DNA of 33,902 nucleotides from Nocardioides sp. GTDB taxonomy: Bacteria; Actinomycetota; Actinomycetes; Propionibacteriales; Nocardioidaceae. Both the position numbers and the translations under genes were made by a program. Position 1 is the stretch's first letter, and each line of letters opens with the position of its first letter. The notes below the pieces were generated by a model, which saw only the letters and a program-made list of their open reading frames with translations, was not told the origin of the DNA and made no database searches. Shown one piece after another: positions 1-8,891 of the stretch. Location of the stretch: NCBI GenBank assembly GCA_025924815.1, contig JAICHQ010000031.1, positions 1 through 33,902 on the forward strand. The letters run 5' to 3'.

Positions 1-2550
1 CGGATCCTCGAGCTGATCCACGCCTACCGGGTGCGCGGCCACCTGATGGCCGACACCGACCCGCTGGAGTACCGGCAGCGCAGCCACCCCGACCTCGAGG
101 TGGAGTCGCACGGCCTGACCCTGTGGGATCTCGACCGCGAGTTCGCCACCGGGTCCTTCGGAGGTGAGGGCCGGCCGTTCATGAAGCTGCGCGGCATCCT
201 CGGCATCCTGCGCGACTCCTACTGTCGCACCACCGGCATCGAGTACATGCACATCATGGATCCCGAGCAGCGCAGGTGGATCCAGGAGCGGATCGAGCGG
301 CCGCACACCAAGCCGCCCCGCGAGGAGCAGCTGCGGATCCTGCTCAAGCTCAACCAGGCCGAGGCCTTCGAGACGTTCCTGCAGACCAAGTTCGTCGGCC
401 AGAAGCGCTTCAGCCTCGAGGGCGCGGAGACCACGATCCCCGTGATCGACGAGATCTGCGAGACCGCCGCGGAGGTGGGCCTCGATGAGGTCACCATGGG
501 CATGGCCCACCGCGGGCGCCTCAACGTGCTGGCGAACATCGTCGGCAAGAAGTACTCCCAGATCTTCCGCGAGTTCGAGGGCAACATCGACCCGCGCACC
601 GTGCAGGGCTCCGGGGACGTGAAGTACCACCTCGGGGCCGAGGGCGAGTTCGTCTCCGGCACCGGCGACCGGATCAAGGTCTCGGTGGCCGCGAACCCGT
701 CGCACCTCGAGGCGGTCGACCCGGTTCTCGAAGGCATCGTACGGGCCAAGCAGGACGTGCTGGACCGCGGAGCGGACTACCCTGTCCTGCCGCTGCTGGT
801 CCACGGTGACGCGGCGTTCGCCGGTCAGGGCGTGGTGGCCGAGACCCTCAACCTCTCGCAGCTGCGTGGGTACCGCACCGGCGGCACGATCCACCTGGTC
901 GTCAACAACCAGGTGGGCTTCACCACCTCGCCGGGCTCGTCTCGGTCGTCGCTGTACTGCACCGACGTCGCCCGGATGGTGCAGGCGCCGATCTTCCACG
1001 TCAACGGCGACGACCCCGAGGCCTGCATCCGGGTGGCGCGCCTCGCCTTCGAGTACCGCCAGGCATTCAACAAGGACGTCGTCATCGACCTGGTGTGCTA
1101 CCGGCGGCGCGGTCACAACGAGGGCGACGACCCGTCGTACACCCAGCCCTTGATGTACGACCTGATCGAGCAGAAGCGCTCGGTGCGCAAGCTCTACACC
1201 GAGTCCCTCATCGGTCGCGGCGACATCACGATCGAGGAGGCCGAGCAGGTCCTCAAGGACTACCAGCAACAGCTGGAGCGGGTGTTCACCGAGGTGCGCG
1301 AGGCCGACTCGCAGCCCACGGAGTGGACGACCGTGCCCGACTACCCCGAGAAGTCCGTCGGGACAGCCCAGACCGCGGTCACCCCCGAGGTGATGAAGCG
1401 GATCGCCGATGCCTACGTCACTCCCCCGGAGGGCTTCACCGTCCATCCCAAGGTGATGCCGCAACTGCAGCGCCGCTCGAACGCGATCGCCGACGGTCCG
1501 ATCGACTGGGGCACCGGCGAGATCCTCGCGCTGGGCTCTCTTCTGATGGACGGCCGGCCGGTGCGGATGGCCGGTCAGGACACCCGCCGCGGCACGTTCG
1601 TGTCACGATTCGCGACGATCATCGACCGCATCAACGCCCACGAGTGGACGCCGCTGACCGCGCTGACCGAGGACCAGGCGAAGTTCCACGTCTACGACTC
1701 GCTGCTCTCCGAGTACGCCGCCCTCGGATTCGAGTACGGCTACTCCGTGGCGCGGCCCGACGCGCTGGTGCTGTGGGAGGCGCAGTTCGGCGACTTCGTC
1801 AACGGCGCCCAGACCGTGATCGACGAGTTCATCACCTCCGGTGAGGCCAAGTGGCGCCAGCAGTCCGGGGTCGTGCTACTGCTCCCCCACGGCTACGAGG
1901 GACAGGGCCCCGACCACTCCTCGGCGCGGATCGAGCGCTGGCTGACCATGGCCGCCGATGAGGCGTTCGTGGTGGCCCAGCCGTCCACGCCCGCGTCGTA
2001 CTTCCACTTGCTGCGCCAGCACTCGCTGAGCGAGGAGCACCGTCCGATGGTGGTGTTCACGCCGAAGTCGATGCTGAAGCGCAAGGATGCGGCCTCGCAG
2101 CCGGCGGACTTCACCTCCGGCACCTTCCGGCCCTTCATCACCGACGACCACGCCGACCCGGGGAGCGTCGACACGTTGCTGATCTGCTCGGGCCGGATCA
2201 CCTGGGATCTGATGGTCGAGCGGGCCAAGCGCGAGGACGCCGGACGGTTCGCGATCGGGCGCGTGGAGCAGTTCTACCCCGCCCCGGTCGAGGAGATCCA
2301 GGCCGAGCTGGCGCGCTTCCCCGGGATCAGGAAGGTCCGGTGGATCCAGGACGAGCCGGGCAACATGGGCGCCGCCCCGTACTACGCCCTCAACGTCTGG
2401 CCCCGGCTCGATGCGACGGTCGACTGCATCACCCGTCCGGAGTCCTCCTCACCGTCAGTCGGCACCGCCAAGCGGCACGTCGAGGAGCAGAAGTCGCTGA
2501 TCTCCCAGGCCTTCGAGAGCGTGGACGGCCGCATCGTCCAGGACTACTGA
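1..2550 (+). CDS. kgd: 2-oxoglutarate dehydrogenase E1 / alpha-ketoglutarate decarboxylase (Kgd), 3' part
   Basis: Thiamine-diphosphate-dependent enzyme that decarboxylates 2-oxoglutarate in the TCA cycle. The reading frame is open from base 1, so the start lies outside the window; 849 residues are visible. Numbering from the first visible codon, I see AHRGRLN (169-175), the TPP/Mg motif GDAAFAGQG (269-277) and VNNQVGF (301-307), all typical of E1o, followed by the C-terminal transketolase-like domain up to the TGA at 2548-2550. Actinobacterial Kgd proteins are about 1,200-1,270 residues and carry an E2-like acyltransferase domain at the N terminus, which would lie upstream and cannot be checked here. 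Stand-alone SucA is the alternative if that domain is missing. A DUF6104-like small gene follows after 13 bases. Confidence 0.95.
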   Translation, partial: RILELIHAYRVRGHLMADTDPLEYRQRSHPDLEVESHGLTLWDLDREFATGSFGGEGRPFMKLRGILGILRDSYCRTTGIEYMHIMDPEQRRWIQERIERPHTKPPREEQLRILLKLNQAEAFETFLQTKFVGQKRFSLEGAETTIPVIDEICETAAEVGLDEVTMGMAHRGRLNVLANIVGKKYSQIFREFEGNIDPRTVQGSGDVKYHLGAEGEFVSGTGDRIKVSVAANPSHLEAVDPVLEGIVRAKQDVLDRGADYPVLPLLVHGDAAFAGQGVVAETLNLSQLRGYRTGGTIHLVVNNQVGFTTSPGSSRSSLYCTDVARMVQAPIFHVNGDDPEACIRVARLAFEYRQAFNKDVVIDLVCYRRRGHNEGDDPSYTQPLMYDLIEQKRSVRKLYTESLIGRGDITIEEAEQVLKDYQQQLERVFTEVREADSQPTEWTTVPDYPEKSVGTAQTAVTPEVMKRIADAYVTPPEGFTVHPKVMPQLQRRSNAIADGPIDWGTGEILALGSLLMDGRPVRMAGQDTRRGTFVSRFATIIDRINAHEWTPLTALTEDQAKFHVYDSLLSEYAALGFEYGYSVARPDALVLWEAQFGDFVNGAQTVIDEFITSGEAKWRQQSGVVLLLPHGYEGQGPDHSSARIERWLTMAADEAFVVAQPSTPASYFHLLRQHSLSEEHRPMVVFTPKSMLKRKDAASQPADFTSGTFRPFITDDHADPGSVDTLLICSGRITWDLMVERAKREDAGRFAIGRVEQFYPAPVEEIQAELARFPGIRKVRWIQDEPGNMGAAPYYALNVWPRLDATVDCITRPESSSPSVGTAKRHVEEQKSLISQAFESVDGRIVQDY

Positions 2551-2563
2551 GGCCGCCCGCGCG

Positions 2564-2740
2564 ATGTACTTCACCGACCGCGGCATCGAGGAGCTGCAGC
2601 AGCGCCGGGGTGACGAGGAGGTCACGCTGGCATGGCTGGGCGAGCGGCTCCAGGAGTTCACCGACACCCACCCGGAGTTCGAGACGGCTGTGGAGCGCTT
2701 CGCCACTTGGCTCGCGCGCCTGGACGACCCCGAGGACTGA
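2564..2740 (+). CDS. DUF6104-like small protein
   Basis: A 58-residue ORF beginning MYFTDRGIEEL and ending LARLDDPED, acidic and predicted mainly helical. It starts 13 bases after the kgd stop and its TGA abuts the GTG of the next gene. Short actinobacterial proteins with this MYFTDRGIEEL opening are grouped as DUF6104 and are commonly found just downstream of kgd; that assignment is from memory of the family. The function is unknown. Co-transcription with kgd is inferred from the spacing. No signal peptide or membrane segment is visible. Confidence 0.75.
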   Translation: MYFTDRGIEELQQRRGDEEVTLAWLGERLQEFTDTHPEFETAVERFATWLARLDDPED

Positions 2741-3796
2741 GTGCCGCCGGGGTCGCCGTTCGGACGCCGCCTGCGTGCGACGCTGCGCGGACTGTCCCCT
2801 GGCTACTTCGCCGCGGTGATGGCGACCGGCATCATCTCGACCGGACTCCAGGACGACGGTCGGATCGTCCTGTCCCGTGTGCTGCTGGCGCTCGGCGTGG
2901 TGGCCTTCGTGGGACTGCTGGTGCTCAACGCCTGGCGGGTGGCCTTCTTCCGCGCCGAGCTGGTCGAGGACTTCACCCATCCTCTGCGGGGTTTCGGGTT
3001 CTACACCTTCGTGGCCGCGGCGGATGTCCTGGCGGCGCGGATCGCCGACCGCCGGCCGAGCGAGGCCCTGTGGCTGCTGGTCGTCGCGGCCGTCTGCTGG
3101 CTGCTGCGCGGGTACGCCGTGCCGTGGACGACCCGGCTCGGTGCCGACGAGCACCCGATCGTCGCCGCGGCCAACGGCAGCTGGTTCATGTGGGCGGTCG
3201 GGGGCCAGTCGATCGCGGTCGCCGCCGCCGTGCTCGCCCACTCCCACTCCGGCCAGGCGCTGCCCGCGGTGGCGGTCGCGGCCTGGTGCCTCGGTGTCTT
3301 CCTGTACGCCGTCGACGGGGTGTTCGTGGCGATGCGGCTGCTCGCCTACGACTTCTCCGCTGAAGACCTGACCCCGCCGTACTGGGTGGCGATGGGCGCT
3401 GCCGCGATCACCGCCCTCGCCGGCGCGGAGATCACCCTCCTGCCGGCGGGCCCGGTGCTCGACGTGGCCCGCGAGGGTGTTCGCGCGGGCAGCCTCTTCG
3501 CGTGGGTGCTGGCCACCTGGCTACTGCCCGCCCTCTTCGCGATGGGATGGTGGCGCCACATCACCCACCGCGTACCCCTGCACTACGACGCCAACCTGTG
3601 GAGCATCGTCTTCCCGCTGGGCATGTACGCCGTCGCAAGTACCCGACTGGGCGCGATCGACGGGCTCGACGTGCTCACCGACGTCGGCCGGGTCTGGGTC
3701 TGGATCGCCCTGGCCGCCTGGCTGCTCACGACGGCGGCGGGCACCGCGCACGTCGTACGCCGGCTGCTGCTGGCCGACCCTCGTGGCGAGGCGTGA
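2741..3796 (+). CDS. TDT-family (TehA/SLAC1/Mae1-like) membrane transporter
   Basis: A 351-residue polytopic membrane protein with about ten hydrophobic segments. The first helix carries the family-typical stretch SPGYFAAVMATGIIST (residues 19-34), characteristic of tellurite-resistance/dicarboxylate transporters and SLAC1-type anion channels. Substrates in the family include C4-dicarboxylates, sulfite and small anions; none can be assigned from sequence alone. The GTG start directly follows the TGA of the DUF6104-like gene with no gap, so translational coupling is likely. The position downstream of kgd would suit a dicarboxylate substrate, but that is only context. Confidence 0.88.
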   Translation: MPPGSPFGRRLRATLRGLSPGYFAAVMATGIISTGLQDDGRIVLSRVLLALGVVAFVGLLVLNAWRVAFFRAELVEDFTHPLRGFGFYTFVAAADVLAARIADRRPSEALWLLVVAAVCWLLRGYAVPWTTRLGADEHPIVAAANGSWFMWAVGGQSIAVAAAVLAHSHSGQALPAVAVAAWCLGVFLYAVDGVFVAMRLLAYDFSAEDLTPPYWVAMGAAAITALAGAEITLLPAGPVLDVAREGVRAGSLFAWVLATWLLPALFAMGWWRHITHRVPLHYDANLWSIVFPLGMYAVASTRLGAIDGLDVLTDVGRVWVWIALAAWLLTTAAGTAHVVRRLLLADPRGEA

Positions 3797-3829
3797 CGCC
3801 CGGGTCAGCCTGCTCTACCGTGTGCCGGC

Positions 3830-4345
3830 ATGGGTCTCGCCGCCGACCTCGGCTACCACGTCCGCAGTCCCAACCTGTTCCACAGGGCGGTCCACGCGTT
3901 CGCCTCCACCCGGCCCGGAGCCTGGGTCTTCTCCAAGGTGCTGCGCCATCTCGACGACCTGGTCGGCCGGGTCACCGGCGGCCGGAGCAGCGCGCCCGAG
4001 GCGTTGGCCGGCCTCCCGGTCGTGGACGTCAGCACGACCGGGCGCCGGTCCGGGCTGCGGCGTACCACTCACCTGATCGCCGTGCCGTACGCCGGCACGC
4101 TGGCCCTCCTGGGCACGAACTTCGGTCAGCCGTCCACGCCCGCCTGGGCGCTCAACCTCGAGGCCGACCCGCACACCACGGTGCGCCACCACGGGGTCAC
4201 GCTCGAGGCCGTGGCGCGGCCCGCCACCGAGGCGGAGCGCACCGGGATCCTGGCCGCCTCGGCCTCCGTCTACGGCGGCTACCTGAGGTACCAGGGCCGC
4301 ATCACACACCGCCGCCTCCGCATCTTCGTGCTCGAGCCGGCCTGA
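3830..4345 (+). CDS. DDN-like nitroreductase family, deazaflavin (F420)-dependent oxidoreductase
   Basis: A 171-residue protein. The central segment VSTTGRRSGLRRTTHLIAVP, then GTNFGQPSTPAWALNLEADP, and the C-terminal YLRYQGRITHR match the split-beta-barrel DDN/DUF385 family that uses reduced coenzyme F420. Known members reduce quinones or nitro compounds, and many have no known substrate. The ATG at 3830 gives the usual N-terminal extension; it lies 33 bases after the transporter gene. The gene converges on the SDR gene at 4382 with a 36-base gap in which I see no strong terminator. Confidence 0.86.
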   Translation: MGLAADLGYHVRSPNLFHRAVHAFASTRPGAWVFSKVLRHLDDLVGRVTGGRSSAPEALAGLPVVDVSTTGRRSGLRRTTHLIAVPYAGTLALLGTNFGQPSTPAWALNLEADPHTTVRHHGVTLEAVARPATEAERTGILAASASVYGGYLRYQGRITHRRLRIFVLEPA

Positions 4346-4381
4346 GCCCATGGCCCGGACCTGGGACTCACGCAGAGATGG

Positions 4382-5080
4382 TCAGGACCGCGGGACCCAC
4401 GGCACCAGTGGCCGCACGGACACCTCGGGGATGGTCGCGTCGCGCGGTACGTCGAGCACGTGCAGCATCGTGGCCGCGACCGTCTCCGGGCTGATCCAGA
4501 GCGACGAGTCGTAGGTCTTGCCCTCCTGCTCGTGCACCTTCTCCTGCATAGGGGTCGCGGTGCGCGACGGGAAGACGGTCGTCACCCGCACGCCGTTGCC
4601 CATCTCCTCGGCGCGCAGCGCGTCCGCCAGTGCCCGGAGCCCGAACTTCGACGCGGCGTACGCCGCCCACGCGGCGCCGGCGGACAGCCCGGCGGAGGAG
4701 TTCACGAAGACCACGATGCCCTGCGCCGCACGGAGCGCCGGCAGGCAGGCACGGGTCAGCAGGGTCGGCGCCACGAGGTTCACGTCGAGCTGCTCGCGCA
4801 GGTGACGGGTGTCGAGGTCGGCGACCGGAGCGAGCTCGACGATGCCGGCGACGTGCAGCAGCGAGTCGAGCCGGTCGGGGAGCCCGTCGATCCGGTCGAC
4901 CGCGTCGGGGTCGGCGAGGTCGGCGACGATCGTCCGGGCGCCGGGGAACCGGCCGGCGAGCTCGGCCGCCCGCTCCTCGCTGCGGGCCAGCAGGACCAGG
5001 TCGTCGCCGCGGGCCTGCAGCGCGCTGCTGACCGCCGTGCCGATGCCGGAGCCGGCACCCGTGACCAGGTGGGTGGCCAT
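4382..5080 (-). CDS. SDR-family NAD(P)-dependent oxidoreductase
   Basis: A 232-residue classical short-chain dehydrogenase/reductase. It shows the cofactor motif TGAGSGIG (residues 7-14), a catalytic Ser in NSSAG (Ser128/Ser129) and the catalytic pair Tyr141-x3-Lys145 in YAASK. The reading frame stays open far upstream across the neighbouring gene, but the true start is the ATG at 5080. Its A is the last base of the TGA stop of the MDR gene (TGATG overlap), indicating translational coupling. The substrate is unknown. Pairing with an MDR reductase suggests detoxification or redox metabolism of carbonyl compounds, which is inference. Confidence 0.9.
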   Translation of the reverse strand: MATHLVTGAGSGIGTAVSSALQARGDDLVLLARSEERAAELAGRFPGARTIVADLADPDAVDRIDGLPDRLDSLLHVAGIVELAPVADLDTRHLREQLDVNLVAPTLLTRACLPALRAAQGIVVFVNSSAGLSAGAAWAAYAASKFGLRALADALRAEEMGNGVRVTTVFPSRTATPMQEKVHEQEGKTYDSSLWISPETVAATMLHVLDVPRDATIPEVSVRPLVPWVPRS

Positions 5081-6048
5081 CAGCGCGTGAAGACGATCTT
5101 GCCGAAGACGTGGCCGTCGTTCATCGCCGCGAAGCCCTCGCGGGCGTCCGCCAACGGCAGCGTGCGGTCGATCAGCGGCTTGGTGCCGGTCGCGTCGAGG
5201 AACGACACCAGCTGGGCGAGCTCGCCCCGGGTGCCCATGGTCGAGCCGATCACCCGGAGCTGGAGGAAGAAGATCCGGTTCAGCTCGGTGGTTTCGGGGT
5301 TGGGCCCGCTGGTCGCGCCGCTGATCACGACGGTGCCGCCGGGCCGTAGCGAGCGCAGGGAGTGGGTCCAGGTCGCCGCACCGACCGTCTCCATCACCGC
5401 GTCCACGCGGTCGGGCAGCCGCGCGCCGGTCTCGTACGCCGCGTGGGCGCCCATCTCGAGCGCACGGGCGCGTTTGGCCTCGTCGCGGCTCGTGGCGAAC
5501 ACCTGGAGCCCGCCGGCCCGGGCCAGGGTGATCAGGGCAGTGGCCACGCCGCCGCCGGCTCCCTGGACCAGCACGGACTGTCCCGGCCTCAGCCCGCCCT
5601 GCACGTAGAGCATCCGGTACGCCGTGAGCCAGGCCGTGGGGAGGCACGCGGCCTCCTCGAACGACAGCGAGGCGGGCTTGGGCACCAGGTTGGCCCTCGG
5701 GACGGCCACCCGGTCGGCGAACGTGCCCTGGTGGCGCTCCGACAACAGCGAACGACGCGGATCCTCGGTCTCGTCGCCGCGCCACCCCGGGTCGCTGATC
5801 ACCGCATGGACCAGGACCTCGTTGCCGTCCTCGTCGATGCCCGCGGCGTCGCAGCCGAGGATCATCGGCAGCGCCTCCTCCCGGAGCCCGACGCCACGCA
5901 GCGACCACAGGTCGTGGTGGTTGAGCGCGGTCGCCTTCACCTCGACCGTGGTCCATCCCTCCGGCACCTCAGGATCGGGCCGCTCCCCCATCGCCAGGCC
6001 GGACAGCGGATCGTCGGGGCTGAACCCCTCGGCGTACACGGCGAACAT
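5080..6048 (-). CDS. Zinc-binding-dehydrogenase-like MDR oxidoreductase (quinone oxidoreductase type)
   Basis: A 322-residue medium-chain reductase. The N-terminal GroES-like part contains VKATALNHHDLWSLRG and LGCDAAGI. The nucleotide-binding part contains VLVQGAGGGVATALITLA, and the C terminus ends IDRTLPLADAREGFAAM followed by GKIVFTR. The AGGGVA form of the Rossmann loop and the lack of a clear catalytic zinc site point to a quinone-oxidoreductase/enoyl-reductase-like activity using NADPH. It overlaps the downstream SDR start by one base and lies 61 bases after the malic enzyme stop. A 6-bp inverted repeat (GATGAG/CTCATC) sits in that gap and is probably not significant. Confidence 0.9.
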   Translation of the reverse strand: MFAVYAEGFSPDDPLSGLAMGERPDPEVPEGWTTVEVKATALNHHDLWSLRGVGLREEALPMILGCDAAGIDEDGNEVLVHAVISDPGWRGDETEDPRRSLLSERHQGTFADRVAVPRANLVPKPASLSFEEAACLPTAWLTAYRMLYVQGGLRPGQSVLVQGAGGGVATALITLARAGGLQVFATSRDEAKRARALEMGAHAAYETGARLPDRVDAVMETVGAATWTHSLRSLRPGGTVVISGATSGPNPETTELNRIFFLQLRVIGSTMGTRGELAQLVSFLDATGTKPLIDRTLPLADAREGFAAMNDGHVFGKIVFTR

Positions 6049-6109
6049 GCTCCGACCCTAGCGATGAGGGTTGCCCCGCTCATCCGCCCCCATGAACACC
6101 GAGTCGAGG

Positions 6110-7312
6110 TCAGCGGCGGGCGACCCCGTCGGCGCGGGCGGCGGCGGCGACCGCGGTGGCCACCGCCGGACCGACGCGCGGGTCGAACGGCGACGGGACG
6201 ATCAGGTCGTCGGCGAGGTCGTCACCGACCAGCGAGGCCAGGGCCTCGGCCGCGGCGAGCTTCATCCCCTCGGTGATCGCGGTGGCGTGCACGTCGAAGG
6301 CACCCCGGAAGATCCCGGGGAACGCCAGCACGTTGTTGATCTGGTTGGGGTAGTCCGACCGCCCGGTCGCGACGACGCGCGCGTGCCGGTGCGCCATTTC
6401 GACCGGCACCTCGGGCGTCGGGTTGGCCAGGCCGAAGACGATGGCGTCCTCGGCCATGCTCGCGACGACCTCCTCGGGCACGGTGCCGCCCGAGACGCCG
6501 AGGTAGACGTCGGCCCCCACCATCACGTCGGCCAGCGACCCGTACCGGTCGTGGCGGTCCGCGGTGTCGCCCGCCAGCGCCTTCTTCACCGGGGTGAGGT
6601 CGGTACGTCGCGAGTTCAGCACGCCCTTCCGGTCCACCACCGCGATGTCGCCGACGCCGGCGTTGAGCAGGATCCGCGCCACGGCCACGCCGGCGGCCCC
6701 GGCGCCCGACACGACCACGCGCGTGGTCGCCGGCGTACGCCGGGTCAGGGTGAGGGCGTTGGTGAGGGCAGCGAGCGCCACGACGGCGGTGCCGTGCTGG
6801 TCGTCGTGGAAGACCGGGATGTCGAGCATCCCCTTGAGCCGCTCCTCGATCTCGAAGCACCGAGGGGCGGAGATGTCCTCCAGGTTGATCCCGCCGAAGC
6901 TGGGCGCGAGCCGGGCGACGGTCGCGATGATCTCCTCGACGTCGGTGGTGGCCAGACAGATCGGGACGGCGTCGACGCCGCCGAACTGCTTGAACAGCAC
7001 CGCCTTGCCCTCCATCACCGGCATCGCGGCCGCGGGCCCGATGTCGCCGAGCCCGAGCACGGCGGTGCCGTCGGTCACGACCGCCACGGTGTTCGGGACC
7101 CAGGTGTACTGCTGGGTGAGCGACGGGTCGGCCGCGATCGCCTCGCACACCCGCGCGACCCCCGGCGTGTAGGCCAGCGAGAGATCGTCGCGGTCGTCGA
7201 GCGCGACCCGCGACCGGATCTCCATCTTGCCGCCGACGTGGAGGTCGAAGACGGGGTCGCCGGCGAAGCGATGGTCGCCGGGGGGGTCGGTGCGCGGGTC
7301 TGGGCCAGCCAC
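6110..7312 (-). CDS. NAD(P)-dependent malic enzyme, short type
   Basis: Oxidative decarboxylation of malate to pyruvate. A GTG start at 7312 gives 400 residues, within the usual range for short bacterial malic enzymes. Visible landmarks are LSLAYTPGVARVCEAIA near the N terminus, PVMEGKAVLFKQFGGVDAVPI, the metal-binding GGINLEDI followed by FHDDQHGTA, the dinucleotide loop GAGAAGVAVARIL, and SDYPNQINNVLAFPGIFRGA. A longer frame extends to 7453, but the extra residues are low-complexity Arg/Gly and overlap the protease gene, so I reject that start. No good ribosome-binding site is visible before 7312. NAD versus NADP preference cannot be read here. Confidence 0.9.
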   Translation of the reverse strand: MAGPDPRTDPPGDHRFAGDPVFDLHVGGKMEIRSRVALDDRDDLSLAYTPGVARVCEAIAADPSLTQQYTWVPNTVAVVTDGTAVLGLGDIGPAAAMPVMEGKAVLFKQFGGVDAVPICLATTDVEEIIATVARLAPSFGGINLEDISAPRCFEIEERLKGMLDIPVFHDDQHGTAVVALAALTNALTLTRRTPATTRVVVSGAGAAGVAVARILLNAGVGDIAVVDRKGVLNSRRTDLTPVKKALAGDTADRHDRYGSLADVMVGADVYLGVSGGTVPEEVVASMAEDAIVFGLANPTPEVPVEMAHRHARVVATGRSDYPNQINNVLAFPGIFRGAFDVHATAITEGMKLAAAEALASLVGDDLADDLIVPSPFDPRVGPAVATAVAAAARADGVARR

Positions 7313-7332
7313 CCAGTCACTGTGGCACAGCA

Positions 7333-7350
7333 GGTACGCCGAGCCGTACC
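7333..7350. terminator. Short hairpin between malic enzyme and sodX
   Basis: Perfect 6-bp inverted repeat GGTACG (7333-7338) and CGTACC (7345-7350) with a 6-base loop. It lies in the 76-base gap after the maturation protease stop and before the malic enzyme start. There is no U-tract, so it could be a weak intrinsic terminator or an upstream leader structure. Confidence 0.3.
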
Positions 7351-7388
7351 GGCCGCGCGTCCGTGGACAGACAGCGATCGGCTCCGGG

Positions 7389-7751
7389 TCACGCCCGCCG
7401 CACGGGCCCGGGCCGCGGCCACAACCGCGCCACGACCACGGCCACCACGTCACGTTCGGCGATCACCCCACGGTGTCGCGAGTCCACGCCCTCGTCGGGG
7501 TTGTCGCTGAGCAGCCACCAGCCGGGCTCGCCCGTGCGCGTCTCGCGGGCCTCGACCGCCCGTTTGACGGCCAGCGTGCCGTCGGGAAAGCGGGCCAGGA
7601 CGAGCCGGCCGGCCGCGACCGGCGCGGCGTACCGCACCAGCAGCCGGTCACCGGGCCGGAGGGTCGGGCTCATGGACGTGTGGTGCACCCGGGCCAGGCC
7701 GAATGCGCGTGGTCGCAGCGGGTACGAACCCGGTCCAGAGGGCCTCGGCAC
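7389..7751 (-). CDS. sodX: Nickel-type superoxide dismutase maturation protease (S26 signal-peptidase-like)
   Basis: Small serine protease expected to remove the short leader of Ni-SOD and expose its metal-binding N terminus. The S26 box HHTSMSPTLRPGDRLLV supplies the Ser of the Ser-Lys dyad, and TLAVKRAVEAR supplies the general-base Lys; WWLLSDNPDEGVDSR corresponds to the conserved downstream S26 region. I choose the GTG at 7751 (120 residues), because the ATG at 7850 would overlap sodN on the other strand. No transmembrane helix is evident, as expected for a cytoplasmic maturation enzyme. It is divergent from sodN with 73 bases between the starts; this pairing is known from other actinobacteria and supports the call. 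Confidence 0.87.
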   Translation of the reverse strand: MPRPSGPGSYPLRPRAFGLARVHHTSMSPTLRPGDRLLVRYAAPVAAGRLVLARFPDGTLAVKRAVEARETRTGEPGWWLLSDNPDEGVDSRHRGVIAERDVVAVVVARLWPRPGPVRRA

Positions 7752-7824
7752 GCGGAGTAGTGTCCCAGGAAGGGGACGAGAACCCTGTCCCACGTCCCAC
7801 ATCACCCACGACGAGAGGACCCCG
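7752..7824. promoter_or_regulatory. Divergent sodX/sodN control region with repeated GTCCCA elements
   Basis: The 73-base divergent gap contains GTCCC (7762-7766) facing GGGAC (7773-7777) across six bases, and a perfect tandem GTCCCAC pair at 7787-7793 and 7794-7800. A Shine-Dalgarno-like GAGAGG at 7813-7818 precedes sodN by six bases. The repeats could bind a metal- or redox-responsive regulator. I do not see a convincing Nur-type palindrome. Confidence 0.35.
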
Positions 7825-8226
7825 ATGTTCGCGAAGCTGTTGGCTCCCACGGTCGACGTGTCGGCCCACTGCGACCTTCCCTGCGGTGTCTACGATCCCG
7901 CCCAGGCGCGCATCGAGGCGGAGTCGGTGAAGGCGATCATCGCCAAGGTCGCCGACAATGACGACCCCGACTTCCGCACCCGCGCGATCCTGATCAAGGA
8001 GCAGCGCTCCGAGCTGGTCAAGCACCACCTGTGGGTGCTCTGGACCGACTACTTCAAGCCTCCCCACTTCGAGAAGTACCCCCAGCTGCACACCCTGGTG
8101 AACGAGGCCACGAAGCTGGCCGGCGCCAGCGGCACCAAGGGCGAGCTGGACGCCGGCAAGGCCGACGAGCTGCTGGCCAAGATCGACGAGATCGCGGAGA
8201 TCTTCTGGGAGACCAAGAAGGCCTGA
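7825..8226 (+). CDS. sodN: Nickel superoxide dismutase precursor
   Basis: Converts superoxide to oxygen and hydrogen peroxide. The 133-residue precursor has a 14-residue leader followed by the nickel-hook sequence HCDLPCGVYDP. After cleavage, His1, Cys2 and Cys6 of the mature protein are the nickel ligands; in the precursor these are His15, Cys16 and Cys20. The rest is the helical bundle typical of Ni-SOD, ending EIFWETKKA. The ATG at 7825 is chosen from the leader length and the GAGAGG site six bases upstream; the frame is open further upstream but runs across the divergent protease gene. A perfect 11-bp hairpin lies about 84 bases after the stop. Confidence 0.97.
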   Translation: MFAKLLAPTVDVSAHCDLPCGVYDPAQARIEAESVKAIIAKVADNDDPDFRTRAILIKEQRSELVKHHLWVLWTDYFKPPHFEKYPQLHTLVNEATKLAGASGTKGELDAGKADELLAKIDEIAEIFWETKKA

Positions 8227-8309
8227 GATCTGTACTTGCCTGAGATGCGCTGTACCGGCCTGACGCCGATGAGGTCCAGAGAAGGTCCGCGAGGGGGTTG
8301 AGCGTGGCG

Positions 8310-8337
8310 GCGAGGACCGCCCGCTTGCGGTCCTCGC
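8310..8337 (+). terminator. Strong GC hairpin downstream of sodN
   Basis: Perfect 11-bp inverted repeat: GCGAGGACCGC at 8310-8320 and its complement at 8327-8337, with a 6-base loop. There is no U-tract. Hairpins without a U-tract are common at gene ends in high-GC actinobacteria, so I read this as a probable terminator for sodN. Confidence 0.5.
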
Positions 8338-8366
8338 GGTCCTCCGGTATGACGATCGGAACTGGA

Positions 8367-8891
8367 ATGCAGGCGAGAGCCGGACTTCTGGTCGGCGTCG
8401 GCGCCCTGGCGCTCAGCGCCTGCGGCGGGCAAGCAGCCCCCGATGCCGCCATCGGATCGGCCGTCCCCACCACGACGGTCACGATGGGTGACGGGACGAT
8501 CTCATTCACCCTGGGAGGAACTCGATACCCCGTCGATCATCAGCTTGCCTGGGGCTTCATTCTGGACAACGTCTGCCCCACCGGGCTTGGGGTCGGCATC
8601 GAACCGGAGGCGTCGCCCACCGCCACCAGCGACTCCCCCGTGAGCATGTCGCGCCGAGCCGGGCGACGGAGACGCAGCGGCACCGGTGCCCGGCTCCGGC
8701 AGAACCCCGCTTCTGATGCCCGAAAGGGTGTGGCGAGATGTTTGCACGACCGACTACGGGGCACGGCTAGGGTGACGATCCACACCCAGCGCTCGGAAGG
8801 CACGCGATGGACCGCCCCGCACTCGAGAAGCCTGACGCCTCGCTGCGCGTCCCGGCCGACGGCGCCTACGTGTCGGTGCTGCGCACGATGA
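8367..8891 (+). CDS. Doubtful small lipoprotein ORF, possibly truncated or frameshifted
   Basis: From the ATG at 8367 the ORF begins with a convincing lipoprotein signal: MQARAG, then hydrophobic LLVGVGALAL, then the lipobox LSAC with Cys at residue 19. About 70 plausible residues follow, with Thr- and Pro-rich parts. After about position 8640 the translation becomes Arg-rich and non-protein-like, and it continues into the next gene to 8891, which argues against the formal stop. A one-base slip at the CCCCC run near 8635 would instead give a tail ending at a TGA near 8718. The sequence resembles a decayed or mis-sequenced lipoprotein gene. An in-frame ATG at 8349 is the alternative start. I recognise no family. 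If it is not a gene, the stretch 8227-8806 holds only the hairpin and weak promoter-like elements. Confidence 0.33.
   Translation: MQARAGLLVGVGALALSACGGQAAPDAAIGSAVPTTTVTMGDGTISFTLGGTRYPVDHQLAWGFILDNVCPTGLGVGIEPEASPTATSDSPVSMSRRAGRRRRSGTGARLRQNPASDARKGVARCLHDRLRGTARVTIHTQRSEGTRWTAPHSRSLTPRCASRPTAPTCRCCAR
8740..8763 (+). promoter_or_regulatory. Weak SigB/SigF-type promoter candidate before the anti-sigma gene
   Basis: GTTT at 8740-8743, then 14 bases, then GGGGCA at 8758-8763. This resembles the general-stress consensus GTTT-N(14-17)-GGGTAT with two mismatches in the -10. It lies 43 bases upstream of the rsbW-like start, where autoregulation would be expected. Confidence 0.2.

Noticed and set aside
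6062..6083. GATGAG/CTCATC inverted repeat between malic enzyme and MDR genes
   Set aside because: Only six base pairs with a 10-base loop and no U-tract; too weak for a terminator call.
6071..7510. 479-residue plus-strand frame opposite the malic enzyme
   Set aside because: Antisense shadow with no motif; the malic enzyme has many conserved motifs.
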